DNA of 42,144 bases from Segetibacter sp. (GTDB lineage: Bacteria; Bacteroidota; Bacteroidia; Chitinophagales; Chitinophagaceae), in the NCBI GenBank assembly GCA_028288485.1, contig JAQBNO010000197.1, positions 1 to 42,144 on the forward strand, given 5' to 3'. Position 1 is the stretch's first letter. Each line of letters starts with the position of its first letter. The notes under the pieces are model-generated. The model was given only the letters and a program-made list of their open reading frames with translations. It did not search any database and was not told the DNA's origin. This document shows, in pieces, positions 33,324-42,144 of this stretch. The position numbers and the translations under genes were made by a program.

Positions 33324-34586
33324 TTAATGCATCACTCCTATCTGCCTCCCTGACCAACCGGGGAAGAGTGCTTTATCGCCACTGATCTTTAAATGCTTGC
33401 CTGCAACTTCGCTAAATACGCTTCTAAAATCAGTTGTGACGGCTAAGTCACGCCTGTCTTCAAGGTTTTCTATCGCTAAAGGTTGCATGGTGCCGTGTAC
33501 CAATCCGCCATTCACGTTGTTGCCTAAAATAAAATTACAACTACCCCGTCCATGATCAGTGCCGCCACTGCCATTCTGTTTTACAGTTCGTCCGAACTCT
33601 GTCATAGTCATAACGGTAATATCGTCGTGAAAGGCCCGCATATCATTCCAAAAAGCCGTAATACTGTTACTTAAATCGCCAACATTCCTGGCAAAAACAC
33701 CGGTGTCTGTTCCCTGGTTAAAGTGCGTATCCCAGCCGTTTGACTCGGCAAAAGCAACTTCAAGCCCCACGTCCATTTTTACCAGTTGAGCAATTTGCTT
33801 CAATGAATTTCCAAGTGGACTGTTTGGATAAAGGGCATTGTTTTCGGGTTTATAATTAGCAGGGTTTGCTTTCTGTATCATTTTAATGGCATCGAAACTT
33901 TCTTTACCGGTTTCTTTGAGCAGATCAGAAGTTGTTTGGTCGTATAAATCCTCAAAGCTTTTTGCAGTCATATTAACCGTAAGGGGGTTAGCCTTCATTT
34001 GGATAGCAAAATCGCGCAGGTTACTTATAGAAACAGAAGCATTATCACCATATAAAGAACGTGGCCTTGAAGAAGTGAGGCTAACGGCACGAAAAGGCGA
34101 AGCATCATGCCCCAATAAACCTACCGCGCGGTTCAACCATCCGCTTGGCGTACCTTTATTAAAGGGAGTACCGGATTCCATATAATCCTGCGCATCGAAG
34201 TGTGAGCGGGTATTATTAGGGGAACCAATACCGTGAACGATTGCCAGGCGTTTCTCGCGATAAAAAGGTTCAAAAGCCTTCATTGAAGGATGCAGACCGA
34301 AACGACCATCGAGGTCAATGAGCGGAGAACCTTTCTGATCTTTTGCTGCCGACATAAACAGCTTAGGTCTTGCGGCCTTTAAATATTCATCTGTAAACGG
34401 TGTTACCGCCATTAGTCCATCCATCGCGCCACGTTGAAAAATACAAACCAGCACTTTTTTCTTCTTATACGAACTTAATATTTTACTGCTATCGGCCGCA
34501 TGTGCCATGAAAGAAGGCACTCCACCTAAGCCAATTCCAAACAGCGCCAGTCCCCCTGATTTTAAAAAGCCTCTTCTTGATACCAT
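33324..34586 (-). CDS. DUF1501 domain-containing protein
   Basis: A 420-residue exported protein of the DUF1501 family, distantly sulfatase/alkaline phosphatase-like, with no established function. The N-terminus is a twin-arginine-type signal: SRRGFLKSGG (3-12), then a hydrophobic stretch and cut after AHA (about residue 30). Family stretches include VCIFQRGAMDGL (about 47-58), FGLHPSMKAF, GSPNNTRSHFDAQDYMESGTP (about 121-141), WDTHFNQGTDTG and TMTEFGRTVKQNGSGGTDHG (about 330-349), which carries the His/Asp residues expected of a metal site. The DUF1800 gene lies 478 bases upstream on the same strand. The two families are found together in many Bacteroidota and Planctomycetota and probably act as a pair. 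Confidence 0.92.
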   Translation of the reverse strand: MVSRRGFLKSGGLALFGIGLGGVPSFMAHAADSSKILSSYKKKKVLVCIFQRGAMDGLMAVTPFTDEYLKAARPKLFMSAAKDQKGSPLIDLDGRFGLHPSMKAFEPFYREKRLAIVHGIGSPNNTRSHFDAQDYMESGTPFNKGTPSGWLNRAVGLLGHDASPFRAVSLTSSRPRSLYGDNASVSISNLRDFAIQMKANPLTVNMTAKSFEDLYDQTTSDLLKETGKESFDAIKMIQKANPANYKPENNALYPNSPLGNSLKQIAQLVKMDVGLEVAFAESNGWDTHFNQGTDTGVFARNVGDLSNSITAFWNDMRAFHDDITVMTMTEFGRTVKQNGSGGTDHGRGSCNFILGNNVNGGLVHGTMQPLAIENLEDRRDLAVTTDFRSVFSEVAGKHLKISGDKALFPGWSGRQIGVMH

Positions 34587-34678
34587 TATTCTACTTTTTA
34601 ATTGCTCTATCGCTAAACACTTCTATTATTAAATTAATCGCTTGTTTTTTACATTATTTGTTATTGCGACCAAGTTGA

Positions 34679-34790
34679 TCATTTAACATCAACGTCTTTT
34701 AATGGGTCTTTTTTTGAGCCAGCTTCTGCAATTCTTTTCAACATCGTTGTGTCACTCCCTTGTACTTCCAGGTATTCTATTCGGCTTTTT
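34679..34790 (-). repeat. dispersed repeat family 1, copy 4, with short ORF
   Basis: On the minus strand it contains GGGAGTGACACAACGATG, preceded by GAATAGAATACC and GTACAA and followed by AAAAGAATTGCAGAAGCTGG and an A-run. The core ATG (complement of 34742-34744) opens a 21-codon frame ending at 34679 that begins MLKRIAEAGSKKD, similar in pattern to the frames of copies 2 and 3. Confidence 0.65.
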
Positions 34791-34895
34791 AATACGATTC
34801 TACTGAAAACGAGGTTGATTGAAATTTAAATATTCGCTTATTTAATCCTCTTATTCATACTAAAACCATTGACCAAAGATGCCATGAAAACTTAC

Positions 34896-34976
34896 AGTAG
34901 AAGTGCCGTCCGGCTGAATGCGTTCAGACGGGAGTGACATCACCAAAGAGATCCATTCCGACAACCTCGGTTGAAT
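34896..34976 (+). repeat. dispersed repeat family 2, copy 2
   Basis: Partner of the inverted copy at 28415-28495. The shared core is GACGGGAGTGACATCACCAA, flanked on both sides by further matches (GTGCC--CCGGCTGAA to the left, CCATTC-GACAACC to the right). Confidence 0.75.
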
Positions 34977-35064
34977 ATTTAACTTCTGTTCGATCTAAAA
35001 AAATCGCAATATTCAATTCTCGATTATCAACATAAAACTGCTATCACTAATCTTGGCAGCGTAG

Positions 35065-37029
<1,965 letters not shown>

Positions 37030-37437
37030 ATTGCACAGATCATTATTATACGCGTGATGTGGTTGACAGACAAATGAAAGTAGCAGTAGTTTAAACGATG
37101 AAAGTCTAATCTTCTATTAAATCACTTTTGGCTTCTACAGCAGGATGTGGAATTTCATTTTTTATAAGTGAAGTTTTTGGTAACCGGCAGAATTAACCCT
37201 ATACAGCTTCTCTACCCGCCAGGTGCGGCAGTTAGGCTGTGATTAAGCATCTGTCTTAGAGCAATGTAGAAATAAAAAATGAAGCGGGTCTTGCTTCATT
37301 TACCAATATTACCCTAAAATTCTACCGGGATTTCCCGGAAAGTGTGGTAGAAACAAGGTATTTCGTGAAACACGCTTTCTGGTAATTGCGGAGTCGGTGT
37401 AGCACAGCCGTTTCCTCTTGTGCTCCCGCACTCAACA
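37030..37437. other. intergenic region with hairpins
   Basis: No gene is seen in these 408 bases. A terminator-like hairpin lies at 37277-37301. A nested palindrome follows at about 37320-37352: TTCTACC pairs with GGTAGAA around an inner CCGGGATTTCCCGG. The upstream edge should hold the DUF1800 promoter, which I could not identify. Confidence 0.5.
37277..37301 (-). terminator. terminator of the small outer-membrane protein gene
   Basis: AAATGAAGC (37277-37285) pairs perfectly with GCTTCATTT (37293-37301) around a 7-base loop. On the minus strand the stem runs into TTTTTTATTTC. It is about 140 bases past the stop of the gene at 37438, the end of the sigma-factor locus. Confidence 0.65.
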
Positions 37438-38001
37438 CTATAACTGCAATCCCATCTTGATCACGACTCTCCTGTACAAATAATTGAACCTTTCAAAATT
37501 CTCCTCCTGCATTTGGATAGTAGGTGCGCCCCATGTCCTTCTCACCTTTTCCTTTACCTGTTTAAAGCTGTATCCCCCTGAGAGTAAGAAACCGCGGTTA
37601 TTTTTTCCTTTCAACTTCCACCCCAATCCTACATCATAATAGGCACCGGGTGAAGAAGTTGGAAAACCTTTTTGTTCTTTTTGTATAAAATTCAGCCACG
37701 AAAAGTTCACCCCCAAATCGCCATATACAAATGGTGTATTTGCCTGTGTTAACAGTTCTCGTCTAACATCTACAAACAATGGGATCGTCCTGTCTTTATA
37801 AAAATCAAGTCCGGCTCCAATACCTGCAAACCATTTACCTTTATTTACTCCGTTAATGGTTTGTGCCATCATTGCTTCACCTCCATTTCCAGTTAGTAAG
37901 CCCAAATGGCTAATACTACTAAACTTAATTGCTGACCCGGTTTTCTGGCTCTGAGCCTGGCCAGCCAGCAGGAGCAGAAAGGGAAGGAATTTTAGAACCA
38001 T
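37438..38001 (-). CDS. small outer-membrane beta-barrel protein
   Basis: A 187-residue protein taken from the ATG at 38001, which gives a clean signal peptide (MVLKFLPFLLLLAGQAQSQ). An in-frame ATG at 38082 would add 27 unrelated hydrophobic residues. The mature chain alternates hydrophobic and polar residues with Gly turns (WFAGIGAGLDFYKD, FVYGDLGVNFSWLNF, AYYDVGLGWKLKGK, GFLLSGGYSFKQV) and ends in a strand VVIKMGLQL, the pattern of an 8-stranded outer-membrane barrel of the PorT/OmpW kind. It is the last gene of the minus-strand sigma locus, after the LVIVD lipoprotein, and may be in the same transcript. Confidence 0.7.
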   Translation of the reverse strand: MVLKFLPFLLLLAGQAQSQKTGSAIKFSSISHLGLLTGNGGEAMMAQTINGVNKGKWFAGIGAGLDFYKDRTIPLFVDVRRELLTQANTPFVYGDLGVNFSWLNFIQKEQKGFPTSSPGAYYDVGLGWKLKGKNNRGFLLSGGYSFKQVKEKVRRTWGAPTIQMQEENFERFNYLYRRVVIKMGLQL

Positions 38002-38129
38002 GATTAACAGGTTTTTTGGGATTAGGAGGAAATAAATGAGAGGCAGAAAACATACATTTAAATAGCACCAGAGAACAACCATTGATGAACCCTTCCGCTA
38101 GTCGCGGAACTGCCCAGGCTATTACCCTT

Positions 38130-38153
38130 GCACAAGAGTGCGACGCAACGATG
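38130..38153 (+). repeat. dispersed repeat family 1, copy 5 (variant core)
   Basis: The core here is AGAGTGCGACGCAACGATG, differing from the others at a few positions (GCGACGCAAC for GTGACACAAC). The ATG is followed at once by TAG, so no reading frame is opened in this copy. It lies between the LVIVD and outer-membrane protein genes. Confidence 0.5.
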
Positions 38154-38185
38154 TAGCAGGAAGAGCAACTGTTTGTCCCACAAAA

Positions 38186-39433
38186 TTACTTATACGAGAT
38201 CTTGCTTTTCAATGTTATATTGGCGAGGTTACTGTAATCGTATTGATACAAACCGTCCGTTGCTACTACCATTGCGATATTATTTTGTGTTATTACATCG
38301 TACGCAGTTATTCCACCTATTGTTTTCAGCAGTTTCAGCCCGGTCGCTTTGGCAGCATCAAAAACTTTTAATCCAGCATCACCATCGCAAATAAATAATG
38401 TATTGCCGTCTTTTGAAAGTCCGTGCGGATTAGTTAGTGGGTAACTTTTAATGAGGGTTGGGGCTTGCAGGTTTTGAATGGCTACTATATCGAGCTGGTT
38501 TTGAAAACCCTGGCAACGGGTACCTGAACGAAGTGTCACATAGGCAAAATCATCATCGGCAATAACCGGGTCACAAACCCTGAGGTGACTGAACACGGAG
38601 ACTTTTGTTGGTGTGGAGGGGTTATCGGTATTGTAAATAAACATGCCTGTTTGTGATCCAATAAACAGGTTATTTTTAAAAGGATATATGGTCTCGATTT
38701 CCCAGCCAACCGGTACAGTATTGGTAAAAACAGGATTTTCAGGCTGCGAAATATTGAAAACATTTAAATTACTGTTGGTAACGGTATACAGGTAATTATT
38801 GAGCAGCGTAAACCTTGCCATCGAGCCACTTATACCGCGGGTAACTGCAGCCGAAGCCATCGCCCCCTGAGTACTGTTGAAAGAAAACATGCTCCTGCTA
38901 TCAAAGACAAAGTTGTTTTGGTCAGCCCGAACTGTGGTGTCTTTTTTGATCCAGTCTACAATAATCCTGGTGCTATCGGCCCAAAAGCCGTTCAGGTATT
39001 GCCTTCGTGGAAAAACATTTTCGATGATCTTTTTTACCCGCACATCCGCTGGATCACTGATGTCGATAGTAACAAGGTCGCGGTAAAGATCAGCATATAA
39101 AATGTTGCCTTTAACAGCTAAATCAAGGTTTCCGGGAATAGCGATAAAATATTTGTTAACCGGGCTTGCAGGATTGGTATTATCAATTACGTGCACACCT
39201 TTGTCTACCTCGTTCAGGAAAATGTATTTCCCCAAAACAAATATTTTTCCCGGGTTTATGACTGGGGTAGAAGCATCGATTTTAATGTCAGATCGTACTT
39301 CTGCAACCGACTTATATACGGGAGTATACATCGTATAAGTCCTGGTAGCAGTGTCTTTAAGGCAACTTTGAAGCAGTGCTGTGCAAACTACGATCATAGC
39401 AAAAAGCCGGGTGCGGGTAGAGGTCATTTTCAT
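38186..39433 (-). CDS. LVIVD-repeat lipoprotein
   Basis: A 415-residue lipoprotein: a signal peptide with lipobox LQSC (C24), followed by LKD. The mature part is a beta-propeller-like chain of LVIVD repeats, each containing a strand and an I-D/N-x-S/T-x-P pattern: GVHVIDNTNPASP, LVTIDISDPADVRV, LNVFNISQPENPV, MFIYNTDNPSTP, LKVFDAAKATG. LVIVD proteins are surface or periplasmic proteins of unknown function in many Bacteroidota. It starts 11 bases after the stop of the regulator/barrel gene and is probably in the operon of the ECF sigma factor. Confidence 0.88.
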   Translation of the reverse strand: MKMTSTRTRLFAMIVVCTALLQSCLKDTATRTYTMYTPVYKSVAEVRSDIKIDASTPVINPGKIFVLGKYIFLNEVDKGVHVIDNTNPASPVNKYFIAIPGNLDLAVKGNILYADLYRDLVTIDISDPADVRVKKIIENVFPRRQYLNGFWADSTRIIVDWIKKDTTVRADQNNFVFDSRSMFSFNSTQGAMASAAVTRGISGSMARFTLLNNYLYTVTNSNLNVFNISQPENPVFTNTVPVGWEIETIYPFKNNLFIGSQTGMFIYNTDNPSTPTKVSVFSHLRVCDPVIADDDFAYVTLRSGTRCQGFQNQLDIVAIQNLQAPTLIKSYPLTNPHGLSKDGNTLFICDGDAGLKVFDAAKATGLKLLKTIGGITAYDVITQNNIAMVVATDGLYQYDYSNLANITLKSKISYK

Positions 39434-39444
39434 GATATTGTAAT

Positions 39445-40848
39445 TTATTTTAGGTTGATGTTGGCTTTAATTCCTGCAAATACCAAATGCTGCCGAGTGG
39501 CTGCTGCGTGTTTTGTAAGATTGGTAAAACCGTATTTAAAAACGGGACCGGCATTTATATGAAACGTTTTGAAAGTTTTCAGCGGGAATAAAAGCCCTGC
39601 CTGGGCTGAAAGCTGGAAACGATGAAACTGCTTTTTTTCTTCGTAAATAACTCTTTCCCTGCTGTTAACGTAGAGTGCATTGGAACCAATAAGAAATCCC
39701 GGGGAAACACCTGCTGTAAAACTAACAGGATTGTCTTTGTTTTTATTCAATCGTAAATGAAGGTTGACTGGCAATTCTATTAGGTGCCAGCTGTTTAAAA
39801 ACGAGCCGGACTGTCCACCCAGGTAAAAATTACTTACAAAGGCGGTTGATTGTAAAGCCGAATCGCGGAAGGTAGCGGCCGTGTCTATCTTGTTACCCGC
39901 CGTAGACCTTGCACTATAGAAATGATAGTCCGCACCTGCTGTTAATCCAAACCGCTTGCTAAATTGTTTGCCGGTGAAAATTCCTAACCCGAACGATAAG
40001 CCGGTTTTGTAGTTTAACCTGTAAGGTAAAAAAGTATTTCCTGCAGCCCCGGAGGATTGGTTTGGGGAACTGCTACTAAGGTAATCTGCACTAGAAGGGC
40101 TGAAAACCAATGGCAAACCGGAGCTATTATTTGAAATCCCGGCATAAGCGGTAAAGCCGATCTTCCAGTTTTTAGCAACTTTTTTTACTGCCGCTTTTTT
40201 CTCCATAATTGAAGCGGAACTGTCTTTTTTTGTGTCTTTGTTTATGAGCCCATTCTTACCTGAGTCATTTTTCACAAATTGGTCAGAGCCGGTTTTTAAA
40301 AACTTATGCGGCGGCAAATTTTCAGATTTTTCTTTTAGTACTTTTCCGGGAGGCATGTCATTGAGATTTGAGGCTGAACTCACTGACGAACCTTGAAGTT
40401 TATTAGAAATTGCAGGTAAAGAACTTTCTTTTTTGACCGGCTGCACTTTAATTTTTATCGCTGTTTTTTTTGTTGCTGGCCGATCATGGTTTGCCGGTAT
40501 TTTTCCGTCAGAACCGTTAGTTATTGAGGGACTTGATTTTGCTGTCTGTTGATTTCTGTCGCTGTTCTCCGCTACTTCTGGAGTCTTTCGTATACCGGTT
40601 TTTAATGGTGCCTTATTCTCGCGTGGCGCACCTTTCGTTATTGAAACACTTTTATCCCTGTTTAAAAACCACGAGCCTGCTAAACCGGCAAGCATTAGAA
40701 AACCGCTCAAAAACCAAAAGAATATTCTCCTGTTGTTATCTTCTTTCCTAATATTTGCCGACACCTGTTTCCACACTTCTTCCTTTGGAACAAGCTCAAA
40801 CTCTTCCATCTTTCTCCTGATGCTTTTTTCAAAATCATTTGCTTGCAT
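39445..40848 (-). CDS. inner-membrane-anchored regulator fused to an outer-membrane-type barrel
   Basis: A 467-residue protein with three parts. Residues 1-41 are cytoplasmic and charged (FEKSIRRKMEEFELVPKEEVW). Residues 42-63 form one transmembrane helix (IFFWFLSGFLMLAGLAGSWFL). A Lys/Ser/Thr-rich, disordered-looking linker follows (64-225). Residues 226-467 are beta-rich with barrel-like strands (WKIGFTAYAG, YKTGLSFGLGIFTGKQ, FGLTAGADYHFYS, VNLHLRLNK, FHINAGPVFKYG, VFAGIKANINLK). The gene overlaps the ECF sigma gene by 14 bases, so the N-terminus is likely its anti-sigma or membrane partner. This would span both membranes, or the 'barrel' may be a periplasmic beta domain. Sigma regulation is inferred from position. 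Confidence 0.8.
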   Translation of the reverse strand: MQANDFEKSIRRKMEEFELVPKEEVWKQVSANIRKEDNNRRIFFWFLSGFLMLAGLAGSWFLNRDKSVSITKGAPRENKAPLKTGIRKTPEVAENSDRNQQTAKSSPSITNGSDGKIPANHDRPATKKTAIKIKVQPVKKESSLPAISNKLQGSSVSSASNLNDMPPGKVLKEKSENLPPHKFLKTGSDQFVKNDSGKNGLINKDTKKDSSASIMEKKAAVKKVAKNWKIGFTAYAGISNNSSGLPLVFSPSSADYLSSSSPNQSSGAAGNTFLPYRLNYKTGLSFGLGIFTGKQFSKRFGLTAGADYHFYSARSTAGNKIDTAATFRDSALQSTAFVSNFYLGGQSGSFLNSWHLIELPVNLHLRLNKNKDNPVSFTAGVSPGFLIGSNALYVNSRERVIYEEKKQFHRFQLSAQAGLLFPLKTFKTFHINAGPVFKYGFTNLTKHAAATRQHLVFAGIKANINLK

Positions 40849-41395
40849 ACACCTTATTTTTGTTTCCGGAAGTATTTGTTATCCAGCTAATGAGTAAATG
40901 CCGGGCTCTCATATATTGCGACCTTGAAGTATTTTCGCTAATCCCGAGCATTTGTCCAACTTCTACGTGTGAAAAACCTTCAACCGCAACCAGGTTAAAT
41001 ATCGTCTGGTATCCTGTAGGTAGTTGCCGTATCAATTCTGCTAATTCTTTTGCATTTAAAAGCACTTCCGGGTCATCTCTCGTAATCACATGTAATTCTG
41101 CCTGGTCGAACAACAGGTCGTATTGATATTTCTGGCTTTTCTTTAAGTAATTCAACGCTGTATTTACCATTATCCTCCTGATCCATGCTCCCAATTCCCC
41201 TTCTTTATTATATTGGTGAAGAAACCTGAACACCTTTACAAATCCTTCCTGCAGTACATCTTCAGCGTCTTGCAAACTTTTGGTATACCGGTAGCATACA
41301 CCCAGCATGGAAGGTGCAAACTCTTCGTAGAGTTGCTTTTGCGCAGCAGCTTTACCTTTTAAGCAATTATTTATTAACTGTAAATGGTCCGTCAT
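40835..41395 (-). CDS. ECF-family RNA polymerase sigma factor
   Basis: A 186-residue group 4 (ECF) sigma-70 factor. Region 2 shows YEEFAPSMLGVCYRYTKSLQDAEDVLQEGFVKVF (about 23-56), including the DAEDVLQ -10-recognition helix. Region 4 shows LPTGYQTIFNLVAVEGFSHVEVGQMLGISENTSRSQYMRARHLL (about 125-168), the helix-turn-helix that reads -35 DNA. It overlaps the next gene by 14 bases and starts the locus. The neighbouring genes (membrane regulator, LVIVD lipoprotein, barrel) suggest it controls envelope functions. No SusC/SusD or FecR-like neighbour is present. Confidence 0.95.
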   Translation of the reverse strand: MTDHLQLINNCLKGKAAAQKQLYEEFAPSMLGVCYRYTKSLQDAEDVLQEGFVKVFRFLHQYNKEGELGAWIRRIMVNTALNYLKKSQKYQYDLLFDQAELHVITRDDPEVLLNAKELAELIRQLPTGYQTIFNLVAVEGFSHVEVGQMLGISENTSRSQYMRARHLLISWITNTSGNKNKVYASK

Positions 41396-41474
41396 TTTCT
41401 TACTTCAGCAGGTTGACACCGGATTAATTGTTACCGTTGCATAGAAGGGGGAAAATTATCATCCTGATAATTTC

Positions 41475-41530
41475 GGTGAAACGTGAATACAAGTGAATGG
41501 TAAAGAAGGTGAATGGTGAAGGGTGAATGA
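41475..41530. repeat. degenerate GTGAAT heptamer array
   Basis: Imperfect GTGAATG/GTGAAGG units in the same register as the array at 4515-4559, broken by variant spacers. It lies 80-135 bases upstream of the sigma factor gene, where a promoter would be sought, but no -7 element was found. Confidence 0.55.
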
Positions 41531-41601
41531 TTCACTTCAGGAATAACAGATCGTGAAGGGCAGTTAATAAAAACATTGCCATTATATGTTTGCTCTATTA
41601 A

Positions 41602-41778
41602 CTATATTGATTGTCCCTTTTTTGTTACCCTTGATTGTTTTAATGAAGTTTTTTTACCTCTGGCAGGCTGAACTCCTGGTACAGCATCGTTACGTATAGC
41701 GACGGAAATAGCAGCACGAACATTTTCGGAGCTTAAAGTCGTTTTCCTTGCTCCTGTTTTTAGCGTAAGTTTTGCCAT
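41602..41778 (-). CDS. small basic protein, 58 residues
   Basis: The frame runs from an ATG (complement of 41776-41778) to TAG and encodes a very basic protein beginning MAKLTLKTGARKTTLSSEN and ending KQSRVTKKGQSI, with about 13 Lys/Arg and two acidic residues. It has no hydrophobic segment. Such small basic proteins may bind nucleic acid, but nothing recognisable is present. It lies upstream of the sigma gene in the same orientation with 206 bases between, so it is probably its own unit. Confidence 0.5.
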   Translation of the reverse strand: MAKLTLKTGARKTTLSSENVRAAISVAIRNDAVPGVQPARGKKTSLKQSRVTKKGQSI

Positions 41779-41883
41779 GTTATTAAGTTAGTAAAATTTT
41801 TTGAACCGATGCAAATGGAGGATTTTTAAAAGCTGCTTTGAGATATGCAGACACGTGATTGAGAGCCGTCGGCAAGTTAAGGC

Positions 41884-41907
41884 TACCCTTCGACTTCGCT
41901 CAGGGTA
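41884..41907. repeat. short interspersed palindrome (TTCGACTTCGCTCA type)
   Basis: TACCCT and AGGGTA flank the internal TCGACTTCGCTC, a common intergenic palindrome in several bacterial phyla from established knowledge. The translated product of its minus strand (PERSRR) appears in spurious frames. Confidence 0.7.
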
Positions 41908-42051
41908 CGGGCTGCTACCAAAAGCTACAGTTGAACCGCTCCGATGTATCGTAGGCAACGATGCCTCCAGCCCGAACTGAAGCTGTAACACCTACAAAAA
42001 TAACTGTACGTTCAGGCGGGCTGGAAATACAGATGCCAATGCCAAAAAAGT

Positions 42052-42144
42052 CTACACATTTTTCCTCGAAAAGTACATCAATTCCTTTGTAAAGTCGAGG
42101 TGCGGCAACTTCGACTGGATTGTCTTTGCTTTCTCCAGCGTGTT
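42052..42144 (-). other. possible C-terminus of a gene running off the right edge
   Basis: The minus strand has 30 protein-like codons (NTLEKAKTIQSKLPHLDFTK ... ending MYFSRKNV) before a TAG at 42052-42054, with the frame open at the window edge. The plus strand is also open here (41981-42144, including YTFFLEKYINSFVKSRCG) without a start codon. The two readings conflict and I cannot choose. Confidence 0.25.

Larger units (their letters stand above)
34587..35064. other. gap between the DUF1800 and DUF1501 genes holding two repeats
   Basis: Although these two genes usually act together, 478 bases separate them here. The gap contains dispersed repeat family 1 copy 4 (34679-34790) and family 2 copy 2 (34896-34976). 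No other gene is visible. The insertion of repeats between linked genes suggests the repeats are, or were, mobile. Confidence 0.6.

Noticed and set aside
41788-41991. Minus-strand open frame of 67 codons
   Set aside because: It runs through the TTCGACTTCGCTCA palindrome and contains the spurious PERSRR string typical of that repeat's translation.

Overview
The window looks like chromosomal DNA from a Bacteroidota bacterium, most likely a soil or freshwater member of the Chitinophagaceae (inference). The grounds are a giant secreted protein with a type IX secretion (T9SS) C-terminal sorting domain, AT-leaning DNA, a TAnnTTTG-type promoter, DUF1800/DUF1501 and LVIVD surface proteins, and an ECF sigma factor overlapping a one-helix regulator. 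I saw no tRNA, rRNA, CRISPR array, prophage or intact insertion sequence.

Left part (1-5044): a divergent pair encodes a periplasmic PQQ-type aldose/sorbosone dehydrogenase and an SMP-30-like lactonase, which could oxidise sugars through lactones. A cupin plus an SDR-like protein that lacks the usual catalytic Tyr and Lys form a two-gene operon. A short orphan coding remnant sits just past the SDR gene, and the intergenic DNA holds dispersed repeats.

Centre (5045-24028, minus strand): one 18,984-bp gene for a 6,327-residue secreted, probably adhesive protein. It has a 66-residue signal region, 29 PKD/Ig-like repeats of about 89 residues (nested in a 5-unit, 1,335-bp higher-order repeat), beta-sandwich modules, two Ca-binding thrombospondin-type-3 arrays flanking six SdrD_B-like domains, and a T9SS tail.

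Right of it (24029-30746): a repeat-rich gap, a small ORF plus single-domain response regulator, two small minus-strand genes, a metal-receptor-like protein lacking a signal peptide next to a protein with kinase-like motifs, then the housekeeping genes accD (with a 50-bp palindromic terminator) and smpB.

Right part (30791-42144): a secreted protein of unknown function, a PAP2 phosphatase, a DUF1800-DUF1501 pair, and a minus-strand locus in the order ECF sigma factor, inner-membrane-anchored beta-barrel protein, LVIVD lipoprotein, small outer-membrane barrel. A small basic protein and a common palindromic repeat lie near the right edge.

Intergenic DNA carries at least two dispersed repeat families. 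One of them (five copies) has a conserved GTGACACAACGATG core, and three copies open a short reading frame at that ATG.
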